Shown: one piece after another, positions 26,112 through 34,006 of the stretch
How positions within the stretch are numbered: position 1 is the stretch's first letter
How the letters are laid out: every line of letters starts with the position of its first letter
Assembly: GCA_020974905.1 (NCBI GenBank)
Contig: CP087563.1
Location: forward strand, 3,038,001 to 3,102,000
Length of the DNA: 64,000 nt
Direction of reading: 5' to 3'
DNA from: Planctomycetes bacterium syqfu
Lineage (GTDB): Bacteria; Planctomycetota; Phycisphaerae; Phycisphaerales; Phycisphaeraceae
Translations under genes and position numbers: made by a program
The notes under the pieces: model-generated
Databases searched by the model: none
Told to the model about the DNA's origin: nothing
Seen by the model: only the letters and a program-made list of their open reading frames with translations

Positions 26112-27021
26112 CGTCGCATATCTCCACAGCTAGAGTCTCGTTGGCGTCATACAGGATGAATTCGCGTGTTCCGTCATAGGGATTGGTAACGTAGTAACCC
26201 GTGCCGATGACGCCATCGCCGGTGGCTGGTGCGGTGACGAGTTTGCCTGCTGCTGGACGTTGCTTGAGTGGTGTCATTTCCTCACCGAGAATCGTGCCAT
26301 CCTCTTCTTCGTCGTAAGCATCGATGGTTTTGACAAAGTACGTTCGATCACATTGCGTCGTCGCATCGCCATCGGTAGTGCCACCATCCTGCCAGACTTT
26401 GCAGGGAATGAGCGTCGTGGTATCCACCAAGCTGGGCACACCGAGTTTGACGATAGCCCAACACGGTTCACCAATGGGAACATCGGGTTGACTCCATAGA
26501 ATCTGCGTGCTGCCGGTAGCAGACGATGCCATGATCGCCGGGAATCCCACCGGTGCTTTGGCAAATTGATGGGTTTCATCGGTGATGATGATGCGAACCT
26601 GGCACACGCCTTGAATCATCGCACGGCCAACTTGCCCCGCACGGATCGGTTCAAGCAGGATGGCGTGTTTGTCCATGGCGACATGCGTATCAAGCTCAGG
26701 GAACACACCACTGAAAACGATCTGGTCAACAAAGCTGCCTTCCAGATCCATGATCGTCTGCGGTTCATGCACCGAGTCTTCGATGCCAAGGATGAAGTAC
26801 CGCCAGCAGTCCATGGGCGAATCATTCTTCACCCAGATCACCCCGCCTTGCCCCCGGTTCCCGGAAGCACTGGCAGATTGCATGGATTGTTCGAGTTTTT
26901 GGCGTGGCTTGATGCGCTGCTGAAAATCCTGAGCCGCATCGATGAATGCGTTGTATGTGTTGGCCGGGATCACCAAGGGATCGCCGGTACTGACTTTTTC
27001 AATGTCATGTTCAACCTCCAT
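26101..27021 (-). CDS. Phage tail-region protein, unknown
   Basis: About 306 residues. The start is the ATG at 27021, which overlaps the TGA of the preceding gene (TGATG), indicating translational coupling. N-terminal motif GDPLVIPANTYNAFIDAAQDF is reminiscent of tail-associated proteins of planctomycete phages; the rest is beta-rich (IIITDETHQFAKAPVGF; GTGYYVTNPYDGTREFILYD). No catalytic motif seen. Between the distal-tail gene and the Cys-rich protein it probably belongs to the tail tip or baseplate. Confidence 0.75.
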   Translation of the reverse strand: MEVEHDIEKVSTGDPLVIPANTYNAFIDAAQDFQQRIKPRQKLEQSMQSASASGNRGQGGVIWVKNDSPMDCWRYFILGIEDSVHEPQTIMDLEGSFVDQIVFSGVFPELDTHVAMDKHAILLEPIRAGQVGRAMIQGVCQVRIIITDETHQFAKAPVGFPAIMASSATGSTQILWSQPDVPIGEPCWAIVKLGVPSLVDTTTLIPCKVWQDGGTTDGDATTQCDRTYFVKTIDAYDEEEDGTILGEEMTPLKQRPAAGKLVTAPATGDGVIGTGYYVTNPYDGTREFILYDANETLAVEICDDGE

Positions 27022-27883
27022 CAAGAACCGATGTCCAGCAAACCAAAGTCGGCATCTTCATAGACCTGTTCGACATAAGCTGCGACCGGGCGTTTGACCA
27101 TGGCCATGGCATCCATGTCCTCGACGTCGGCGTATCGCACCCACAGGTATTCCCAACCTTTTTTGGCAATGCCACTGATGCTGCCGATGGTGATGCCGGT
27201 TTTGTTGGGCGATGCGGCGAAGCGATATGTGATCTCCCAGTCGCCAGTCGTCTCTGTGTCAGTCTCAGTACCGTGCAAGGTTCCTGATGCACCGAGGAAT
27301 AAGCATTCACCTGCAGCCAACCCACGGAACGTTGCGTTGTTCACTTTGCCGGTGAGTTGAAAGAGCGTGCCTTTGTATTCGGGCGTGACTTGCTCAACGG
27401 TCAGGTAATGGGTTTCGCTGAAGTTGTAGATGGGCACGGTGATATCAACGCCCTGGACTTCGGCATTGCCATTGGTGTTGGACACGCCGATCGCACCATG
27501 AAAGTCAGCGCAGATGGAATCGATGAATCCGCATACGAACCCACGGTGTTCAACGACTGGGTGATGTGCTGCGTCCCACCCATCGTGTCGAAGCTGTACG
27601 TGTACTCGCCACTTCCGGGGTCCGGATTTGAACTACCTCCACTCGAAGTTGACGCGGATTCAGCGTAGCGAACCGATGCATCCCAATACTCTTCGCTGAT
27701 CGGTTCAATCTGCACGGACTGCATAGGCAGACCGTCATATGTTTCAGGAGCAAAGTTTTCGACAGCGGATTTGATCGCCAGATCGTCATCACTGCCACTG
27801 GCAATGTAAGTCAACGTCACTTGAGCATTGCTGCCTGTGGTGCTTTGGCGACTGTCATATTTTTCAGCAACGGTGATAGGCAT
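27021..27883 (-). pseudogene. Tail protein gene broken by a frameshift near 27500
   Basis: The ATG at 27883 has an SD GGAG 6 nt away. The first frame (MPITVAEKYDSRQ...TMGGTQHITQSLNTVGSY) is coding up to about 27500; then the protein continues one frame away as ADFHGAIGVSNTN...EVQGVDITVPIYNFSETHYL through VKRPVAAYVEQVYED to 27021. The original frame carries on with an unlikely tail (CPTPMAMPKSRAL). A single missing base (or -1 shift) restores one ~285-residue protein. Position after the tape measure suggests a distal tail or minor tail protein. Real decay, programmed shift or sequencing error cannot be told apart here. Confidence 0.7.
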
Positions 27884-27906
27884 ACTTACTCCGGCATAGA
27901 GGATGA

Positions 27907-28836
27907 TTAACTGAATGACAGGGACGATGAACCACCGCCACCGTTCTGCACTTCGTTGTAGAGCTTCTTGACGTAACGGGCGGTGTCTTCACTGGCGGCT
28001 GCGGTGCGCTGGGCGATGGACTGATTCGTCATGAGTCCCTGCAAGGCAGCGGAATTGAACGTGCCACGCGATTGTTGATTAGGACTCAGCGAGCCAATCT
28101 GCCCACCCAGTTCGGCAAGTTTTTTCTTGAGGGTGTCGATCAGGTTGTTGGGTGACGAAGGTTGATCACCAGACTGATTACCCTCTGCCGGTTTATTTTG
28201 AGCAGCCTGCTGCAAAAGCTGCTGATATTCAGCACGGGTCTTTTCCAGATCGTCCAACGCTGTGGCCATCTGTTTTTCGTACTGGGTCTGACGATTCTTA
28301 TTGCCAACAGCCTGTTCCTGATCAATCAGATTCTGTTGTGTTTGGCGTTCGTGCTCGATGCGTGCAAGGTCTGAATCATATTGCTGTTTGTTCTCAGACA
28401 ATGCTGCATCACGTTGCCTTGTGATGTTGGCTTTATCCGCGTTGGCATTGGTGCGGGCGATGTTGATCGCCATGTCGACGTTGTAGTCTTTGTCGAACAG
28501 GCCGATCAGATGGTGCATCCCTTCCTCAACTTTGAGTTGGGCCGAACGGAACGTTGACTGCAATCCCGCCGTCATCGTCGTCCATGCATCGGAGAGGAAC
28601 GTTGTGGTTTGAACCCACAGGATGCGAAGGCCATGCCAGGCATCGACGAGGACCTTGGTCACCTTATAGAAGGCTTGGCTGGCGACATTGACGATGGTGT
28701 ACTTGAAGCTGTACCAGAGAGATTCGATCTGGTAGATGCCACGTTGCCATTCGACTTTCAAGGCTTGCCAGAGAATCTTCGCAGCCAGACTCAGATCACC
28801 GGAAGCCAGCGCATCGCGGATGCCTTGCCAAGCCAC
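27907..28836 (-). CDS. Tape-measure protein, C-terminal part (frame-broken)
   Basis: 309 residues beginning VAWQGIRDALASGDLSLAAK and including long Gln/Ala-rich coiled coils (SDLARIEHERQTQQNLIDQE, ALDDLEKTRAEYQQLLQQ). The upstream frame at 28796-30280 ends in a short non-homologous tail (DRGSGGLARHP) that encodes, one frame over, the natural continuation RIAALVAWQG. Removing one base near 28850 joins both into one ~790-residue tape measure. A separate start at the GTG 28836 has no SD. Confidence 0.75.
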   Translation of the reverse strand: MAWQGIRDALASGDLSLAAKILWQALKVEWQRGIYQIESLWYSFKYTIVNVASQAFYKVTKVLVDAWHGLRILWVQTTTFLSDAWTTMTAGLQSTFRSAQLKVEEGMHHLIGLFDKDYNVDMAINIARTNANADKANITRQRDAALSENKQQYDSDLARIEHERQTQQNLIDQEQAVGNKNRQTQYEKQMATALDDLEKTRAEYQQLLQQAAQNKPAEGNQSGDQPSSPNNLIDTLKKKLAELGGQIGSLSPNQQSRGTFNSAALQGLMTNQSIAQRTAAASEDTARYVKKLYNEVQNGGGGSSSLSFS

Positions 28837-30280
28837 CAGAGCCGCGATCCTTCAGTTCGCTGAAGCGATCACTTAACCAATTGAGGGTCTTACTGGCAAT
28901 GTCCGTCATGCTCAGAATGGCAATGCCAATCCCGGCCGCCGCGACGATCACCAATCCCATGGGTGAGATCAGTGCGCCCAGCACCGTGAGTAATGTCCCG
29001 ATCACACCGACACTACCGGTGATGATGCCAGACAGTCCACCGAAGATGAACGCCACCGCCTGGGCCGCAACACCAGTCGTCATCAGGATCACACCGACAG
29101 CAGTGATGCCTGCAATCACCAGCGCGGCCGAACGCACCAGCGACTGGTTCTTACTGAGCAGATCAATCACCACGCTGGCATATTGCGAAACGATGGCCGC
29201 TGCCTTAGCCACGGGTTCACTTAACGCTTCACCCATAATGCCCAGCACGATGATGCCCGCCTGCTTGATGCGGTTAAAAGCATGAGTGATGGTTTTACTG
29301 AGTTTTGCATAAGCCTTGTCGGCCAGGCCCGCGCGGCTCTGCATCGCATCAAGGTCGGATTCAAAACCCTTGAGATTGTTCAGTGCCGGGACAATGCCGC
29401 GCAGGGCAGCGGAATCGGGGAACAGTTTGGCCAGAACATCGGGCGGGAGTTTGGCGAGTTTTTCCATGACACCGTGCAAGCCCTCGGTCTTGAGCGTCGT
29501 GGTGTTCATTTCAAAACCGAGCTCGTGTGCTAACTTGGTTGCTTCGGCGCTGGGCTTGAGGAAGCTGCGCAGGATGCCGTTGACCGAATCGATGGCCGTG
29601 GTGGTCCGCAGGCCGTTGCGCGTTAGCGTGGCGATCATCGCGCCCAGTTCGTCCAACGGCAGACCCGCACTGGCAGCTGTCGATGCGACCATGCCGATCT
29701 GCGGTGCCAGTTCGGCAAACGTCGTTTTGCCGCGTTGGACAATACCAAACAACCAGTCGGAGACATCGCCAGCGTTTTCCGCAGCCAGCCCATAACTATT
29801 GAGTACGGTGGTGATGGCATCGGCTGCCGTACGTGTGTCGGTCAAACCTGCTTTTGCAGATTTGGCCGCAACACCCAGCACATCCAGCGCCTTGGCAGGA
29901 GCAATAGACGCCGACAGGATGTCATACAAACCACCGGACAATGCTTCGGTGGATTCACCAAAACTCACCGCCATCTTGCGGATGCCCTTGGTGAAGCTGT
30001 CCATGTATTTTTCGGCATCACTATCCGAGAGCATGGTGGAGACGGTGGCCATCTGCTGCTGAAAATCCGCGTAGATTTTCAGGCCGGAGAGCAGAGGCAC
30101 CGCCGCCACAGCAGACACTGCGGTCAATCGCTTGCCGATCTCGCCCACAGACTTGCCGAAGGCTTTGACACGCTTCTGGGCTTTATCGAGACCACGGACC
30201 AACTTGCTGTCCTGCGTGGTCAGCTCAATGTACGCAGCCCCAGCACGAATGTTCCGACTGTTGGCGATACCTGGTGACAT
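28796..30280 (-). CDS. Tape-measure protein, N-terminal part (TP901 type)
   Basis: 494 residues. The TP901-type core is clear: KAFGKSVGEIGKRLTAVSA (~42-60), FQQQMATVSTMLSDS, GLYDILSASIAPAKALDVLG, then GLPLDELGAMIATLTRNGL. Long hydrophobic segments near the C-terminus (IAGITAVGVILMTTGVAAQ; MGLVIVAAAGIGIAIL) are usual in tape measures that cross the host membrane at DNA entry. It sets tail length in a siphovirus or myovirus. The frame ends early through an apparent one-base insertion near 28850; see the C-terminal part. Confidence 0.85.
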   Translation of the reverse strand: MSPGIANSRNIRAGAAYIELTTQDSKLVRGLDKAQKRVKAFGKSVGEIGKRLTAVSAVAAVPLLSGLKIYADFQQQMATVSTMLSDSDAEKYMDSFTKGIRKMAVSFGESTEALSGGLYDILSASIAPAKALDVLGVAAKSAKAGLTDTRTAADAITTVLNSYGLAAENAGDVSDWLFGIVQRGKTTFAELAPQIGMVASTAASAGLPLDELGAMIATLTRNGLRTTTAIDSVNGILRSFLKPSAEATKLAHELGFEMNTTTLKTEGLHGVMEKLAKLPPDVLAKLFPDSAALRGIVPALNNLKGFESDLDAMQSRAGLADKAYAKLSKTITHAFNRIKQAGIIVLGIMGEALSEPVAKAAAIVSQYASVVIDLLSKNQSLVRSAALVIAGITAVGVILMTTGVAAQAVAFIFGGLSGIITGSVGVIGTLLTVLGALISPMGLVIVAAAGIGIAILSMTDIASKTLNWLSDRFSELKDRGSGGLARHPRCAGFR

Positions 30281-30304
30281 GTGAAAATTCCGAAGGTTAG
30301 TTTT

Positions 30305-30393
30305 TTAACACGAAGGACACGAAGACACGAAGGGCAAGACAAAAAGAATGTTTTTCTTCGTGTCCTTTGCGCCCTTCGCGCCTTCGCGTTAAA
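30305..30393. repeat. Inverted repeat of GAAGGACACGAAG type
   Basis: An imperfect palindrome of ~89 bp bounded by TTAAC...GTTAA. The left arm repeats CACGAAGGACACGAAG and ACACGAAGGGC; the right arm is its complement with GCG substitutions. Related repeats are known from many bacterial intergenic regions. Here it sits between two tail-module genes and may act as a hairpin terminator or be a recent insertion. Confidence 0.75.
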
Positions 30394-30406
30394 TCCCATA
30401 GCCCAT

Positions 30407-30886
30407 TTACGCAGTAGCAGCAGTGATACCAGTGGATGTTGACGTGACCGTGGTCTTTCTGCCTTCGTCCAGGCCCTTGTTGAAGGAGTCTTCTTTTTCC
30501 TTGCGGAGTTTGCCAGAGCCGAGGAATAACCCGAGTAGTCCGGATGCAGCAGGTAACATGGGGCCGAGAACGGGGACACCTGCAACGGTGGGGCCGATCT
30601 CATCGAGAGCAGACAACGACAACTGGTTGACCATGTTGCGGATTTCGTTGGCGTGTTCGATGTTGGACTTCCACTGACTGCCAGCCGTTTGCATGTGCTG
30701 ATACCAGAGTTGATATTCGCTCTCGGCTTCGTTGAGCGAGATGGTGCTGGCCAGGCCCGTCTGCTGCTGGATGGTGTTGGGCGTTTTGACGTGGATCATG
30801 TCGCCCATATCGCAGCCCGCAAAACTCAGCAGGCCCAAGACAACAAACGTGAGGATAAACAGAAAGATCAGATGATTGGTTTTCAT
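30407..30886 (-). CDS. Phage lipoprotein with membrane segment
   Basis: 159 residues. N-terminal signal with lipobox LLSFAGC (Cys ~25). A second hydrophobic stretch follows at ~115-130 (PMLPAASGLLGLFLG), then KLRKEKEDSFNKGLDEGRKT. Planctomycete phages carry similar small membrane lipoproteins. It could be a spanin-like or superinfection-exclusion factor, but nothing proves it. It overlaps the previous gene by 4 nt, so it is expressed with the tail genes. Confidence 0.7.
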   Translation of the reverse strand: MKTNHLIFLFILTFVVLGLLSFAGCDMGDMIHVKTPNTIQQQTGLASTISLNEAESEYQLWYQHMQTAGSQWKSNIEHANEIRNMVNQLSLSALDEIGPTVAGVPVLGPMLPAASGLLGLFLGSGKLRKEKEDSFNKGLDEGRKTTVTSTSTGITAATA

Positions 30887-31191
30887 AAAGATGGTTTCCT
30901 TTGAATTCCGGGGCTTCCGGGGTTGGGAACAAAAGTGCGTTTGAGTAGTGCCATGGCATCGTCTGTATCCAACGGGATCACCGACGACGATTGGCTTTGA
31001 GCAAACGGATCAAAGTCCGCTGCTTTGAACGTATGGGAACGATTGAAGGTCAGCAGATTGGCAAGCAGTGCCATCAGGTTGGACGTGTGCTGCCAATCCT
31101 GCTTCTGGCGAGACTGGGCCATCTCATACAATTCACGCAGAGTGAACGGATCGGGGTGGACGCCGAGGACACCTGCCAATTGCCAGATCAT
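30883..31191 (-). CDS. Tail assembly chaperone-like protein (gpT-position)
   Basis: 102 residues. The ATG at 31191 overlaps the upstream stop (ATGA). The N-terminus GVHPDPFTLRELYEMAQSRQ and HTSNLMALLANLLTF match the second tail-chaperone gene of lambda-like phages, here read from its own coupled start rather than by a programmed frameshift. It lies between the first chaperone gene and the tape measure, as expected. Confidence 0.7.
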   Translation of the reverse strand: MIWQLAGVLGVHPDPFTLRELYEMAQSRQKQDWQHTSNLMALLANLLTFNRSHTFKAADFDPFAQSQSSSVIPLDTDDAMALLKRTFVPNPGSPGIQRKPSL

Positions 31192-31640
31192 GTCCTGGCA
31201 GGTTGCAGCAGGTGTTCGAGTTGCTGCTGGAGTTCCGGACTGTCCAGTTGGGCACTGGCGATTTGAAGGGCTTTTTCCTCGACCTGGCGAAGCTTGGCCA
31301 GTGCCTTCTTGAGCACGGTGCGCTTCGCTGCGGGGAAAAAATCTGCCAACTCCTGGAGCAACGCTGTGGTCGCATGATCGATGACGTCACCGGCCAATGC
31401 CTGTCCGAACTGTTCGTCGGTGATGTTGGCGCTTTCAGCTTGGTCTTTACAGATGACATAAAGCACATCACAGAGTAGGATCGGATCGGTGGACAGTTTT
31501 TCCAGCAAATGTGACTTACTGTCCAGCACGTCCAGCAGGTTGACGCCGACGAGTGCTTGGACACGTTTGATGGTGGCAACGGTGATCTGAACCGTCCATA
31601 CATTGTTGCCGTTACTTCCGGGGGCAGTAAAAGTATGCAT
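31188..31640 (-). CDS. Tail assembly chaperone (gpG-position)
   Basis: 150 residues from the ATG at 31640 (MHTFTAPGSNG). Motifs ATIKRVQALVGVNLLDVLD, LLCDVLYVICKDQAE and DVIDHATTALLQELADFFP are typical of the chaperone encoded between tail tube and tape measure. The same frame is open upstream through the tail tube gene because of a frame break; the natural boundary is marked by the TAATG overlap of the tail tube stop (31640-31642) with this ATG. Confidence 0.75.
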   Translation of the reverse strand: MHTFTAPGSNGNNVWTVQITVATIKRVQALVGVNLLDVLDSKSHLLEKLSTDPILLCDVLYVICKDQAESANITDEQFGQALAGDVIDHATTALLQELADFFPAAKRTVLKKALAKLRQVEEKALQIASAQLDSPELQQQLEHLLQPART

Positions 31641-32069
31641 TAGCTGCCACCTCCATCCACCCAAGTCGGAGCCGCGGGTGACATAGGTTGGCTTAACAGT
31701 CACGTTGACGGTGATGGCTTCTTCGAGCGGTTCGTTGCGTGTGAAGTTGGTCACCGAGAAGTCAGCATCAAGGCCACTGCCACCTTCACCATCAAGTACG
31801 GCCATGGCAATGGGTGTGTTGTTGAAGTACGCATCCTTGATCGCACCAAAGCCTTCGTCGCTTGAATCCCAATTCATCGTGAACTCAACACTGCCATTCT
31901 TAAGTGTGGCGATGGTTGCACGCCAGCCTTGGCTAGCGCGGGTCGTCACATCGGCCTCGTTGGTCTCGAGGTTGAGCGTGACATCCTTTGTGTTTGTCAG
32001 CTCGCTTGTTGCAGTTGTGCCGGCCGCGCCGTAGTACAGCTTGGCCTGCATCCCTAAACGGATGGACAT
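31640..32069 (-). CDS. Major tail tube protein (frame-broken near its end)
   Basis: The ATG at 32069 follows AAGGAGATTTTT. The first ~128 residues read as a tail tube (GMQAKLYYGAAGTTATSEL; SVEFTMNWDSSDEGFGAIKD; FTRNEPLEEAITVNVTVKPTY). After VKPTYV the frame goes on as TRGSDLGGWRWQL into the chaperone gene, whereas one base further it reads SPAAPTWVDGGGS and a stop that overlaps the chaperone ATG. Dropping one C of the CCC run near 31680 restores this end. As given, the frame would make a tail-tube/chaperone fusion of 293 residues. Confidence 0.75.
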
Positions 32070-32105
32070 AAAAATCTCCTTAAAACAAGGTGTTTTGTGA
32101 TTGGT

Positions 32106-32501
32106 TTATCGAATCGAGCCTGCCCAAAATCGAGGCAGACGCGGTAAGTTTTTATTCAGTGCTGGCCCCATCAGTTGCCTTCGGGGGTAACGATGTCCAC
32201 GGAACATGCCGCCGAATTCGTGGGCCATGGCCGACGGGCCAACGTGGGCGAAACCGGGGCCAATCAGGATACGGTCGTTGCCTTCGCGGTCATAGACGAT
32301 GGCACGCCGCAGTTGCCCATGTCGCGTATGCGGTGGCGAACCGGGTGGTGCATAGCGTTTACTCCGTCGAATACTCCGCCTCGCTGTTAACCGAATCGCC
32401 GCACCGGCATGTCCCAAACTTTGGAAACTCGCCTGGTTCATTTTTTGCCGAACGAGTTTTTTGTTGAACCCGTTATGGGGTTTAAAGTGAACTCTGAGCA
32501 T
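32106..32501 (-). CDS. HK97-gp10-like head-tail/tail completion protein
   Basis: 131 residues, very basic (many Arg and Lys): IRLTARRSIRRSKRYAPPGS, GQLRRAIVYD. GPGFAHVGPSAMAHEFGGMF near the C-terminus is typical of gp10/tail-completion proteins. It lies directly between the tail terminator-like gene and the tail tube, the canonical place. Assignment by motif and order. Confidence 0.65.
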   Translation of the reverse strand: MLRVHFKPHNGFNKKLVRQKMNQASFQSLGHAGAAIRLTARRSIRRSKRYAPPGSPPHTRHGQLRRAIVYDREGNDRILIGPGFAHVGPSAMAHEFGGMFRGHRYPRRQLMGPALNKNLPRLPRFWAGSIR

Positions 32502-32507
32502 GGTGGT

Positions 32508-32939
32508 TTACTTTGTGATGCGATACGTCAACGTCAGCACCGACGTGAACACCCGCTGATTGGCCAGGTGATCCGGATCGTAGATGGGCTGATTCTCCAC
32601 TTTGATCCAGATCGCATACGGCATGTCCAATAGTGGTTGGCGTTGCAGGTAGTCGGCGATCTGCTCAACCAATCCGCTCAAATCTTTAACAGCTGTATCG
32701 ATTTCATCCTGCGGTACCGTGAGTTTTTGCTGGATGCCAATATCAACCTGACAGTCGTATTGGCTGAGTTTGCGTGTGATGCTTTGAACCTGCACGCCAC
32801 GTGGCACGACACTGACGGTCAGTGCCATTAGTTGCGATAGATCGTGGATCGGTAACACAGTGCGTTTGGCATTGGTGACGATCTCCGATTGATTGAGTTG
32901 TGAAGTCACTGCATCAGCAAGGTCTATTGTCATTTGCAT
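32508..32939 (-). CDS. Tail terminator-like protein (gpU-position)
   Basis: 143 residues. Alternating strands and helices with LSGLVEQIADYLQRQPLLDM and a C-terminal RVFTSVLTLTYRIT strand pattern, usual for proteins that cap the tail tube. No catalytic motif. The function rests on gene order (head-tail connector, small membrane protein, this gene, gp10-like, tail tube). Confidence 0.6.
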   Translation of the reverse strand: MQMTIDLADAVTSQLNQSEIVTNAKRTVLPIHDLSQLMALTVSVVPRGVQVQSITRKLSQYDCQVDIGIQQKLTVPQDEIDTAVKDLSGLVEQIADYLQRQPLLDMPYAIWIKVENQPIYDPDHLANQRVFTSVLTLTYRITK

Positions 32940-32958
32940 ATTTACCCTCGGCCCCGGA

Positions 32959-33192
32959 TTAACCCCGAAAAATACTAAAAAGAATATTCACCAGACTCGT
33001 CACACCAGCACCGGCAATGAGCCACATCCAGCGTGCGTGGCGAATCGCGTTTTGTTCCAGGCGATCCAAACGAATGTTGATGCCCGGTTCACCGTTGCCA
33101 CGGATGGCATGATCGAGCCGGTCGAGTTTGTTGTGCAGTTCATCGAACTGACTGCAACTGGAATCGCATGCGTGATGCGTTGGGTTGGTCAT
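32959..33192 (-). CDS. Small coiled-coil membrane protein (possible holin-type)
   Basis: 77 residues from the ATG at 33192, which overlaps the upstream stop (ATGA). FDELHNKLDRLDHAIRG and IRLDRLEQNAIRH form a heptad coiled coil; the C-terminal 20 residues (MWLIAGAGVTSLVNILFSIF) are one transmembrane helix. XhlA-like holin-associated proteins look like this, but similar small phage proteins have other roles. Confidence 0.65.
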   Translation of the reverse strand: MTNPTHHACDSSCSQFDELHNKLDRLDHAIRGNGEPGINIRLDRLEQNAIRHARWMWLIAGAGVTSLVNILFSIFRG

Positions 33193-33554
33193 GTATTTGC
33201 ATCTCCCAATAGTCGAGTGTGAATGCGTAAAGTGGTGTGATAAGGATCGCAGTAGCGGTAGCAACCGTCATCACCGAAGTTGGTGATTTCATATTGCTTG
33301 CCATCCATCGTCAGGACGTCACCGGGTTGAGGTTCAAACTCCGCCGGGAAGTCATCTGCGTTGACGAGAAAATCCCACATGCTCGATTCGATGGTCACGC
33401 CACCGACCGTGGATTTTTCGTACTTACTGATGCCCGGCGAGGCATGGACGGTGTACGCGGATTCACCTTGTTGATAGACGACTTCCTGCGTACACCATCC
33501 CGCCCTCACCCTGGCGAGCCACTGCATGCCCTCTTTCATGTAGTCTCTGGCCAT
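33189..33554 (-). CDS. Head-tail connector protein
   Basis: 121 residues. DFPAEFEPQPGDVLTMDGKQ and YEITNFGDDGCYRYCDP match the beta-barrel connector (gpFII/stopper) type encoded after the capsid genes. Located between the decoration protein and tail-completion genes. Modest evidence from motif and order. Confidence 0.6.
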   Translation of the reverse strand: MARDYMKEGMQWLARVRAGWCTQEVVYQQGESAYTVHASPGISKYEKSTVGGVTIESSMWDFLVNADDFPAEFEPQPGDVLTMDGKQYEITNFGDDGCYRYCDPYHTTLRIHTRLLGDANT

Positions 33555-33569
33555 TCTGCCCCCAGAAGT

Positions 33570-33902
33570 TTAAGCCAGTAGTTTCATACGAACAGTTGCA
33601 TCGTTGTCACCGGCATCGGCCACAGCCTTGCCCATGTACTTGCCTTCGATTTCGGTGGGCGTCACGTATTTGTTGGCCGAATCCCAGTAAAGCTTTGTGC
33701 CCGTGGTGATGGCCATGCCGGGGCCACCGATCTTGGGCACATCGAAAATGCCGGTCACCGACAAACTGCCCAACGTGTTTGCAGCGATGTCGAGTTTGGC
33801 AATGCCAACGAGATCTTCCTGGACAACCACGTCGCCAGCGGCCACATCAACGGCTGGGGTGTAGTCAATACTGTCACCTTTGTGAACGAATGTTGCGATC
33901 AT
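33570..33902 (-). CDS. Head decoration protein, DUF2190 type
   Basis: 110 residues: VHKGDSIDYTPAVDVAAGDV at the N-terminus, VVQEDLVGIAKLDIAAN, then GTKLYWDSANKYVT. This beta-rich layout is the DUF2190 family of capsid-stabilising proteins. AGGAG precedes the ATG at 33902. It directly follows the capsid gene in transcription order. Confidence 0.85.
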   Translation of the reverse strand: MIATFVHKGDSIDYTPAVDVAAGDVVVQEDLVGIAKLDIAANTLGSLSVTGIFDVPKIGGPGMAITTGTKLYWDSANKYVTPTEIEGKYMGKAVADAGDNDATVRMKLLA

Positions 33903-34006
33903 GTAAGAAATGCTCCTGCGAGAAGAAAAAGATCAAAAACAGCTTGTTTTCAAGGGAAAAACTACGGATACTTCCGAAGGCATGTTTTAACTTCCGGGGA
34001 CGGGGG

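Noticed and set aside
30883-31191. Programmed -1 frameshift joining the two tail chaperones
   Set aside because: The second gene has its own ATG overlapping the first gene's stop and no slippery heptamer is evident.
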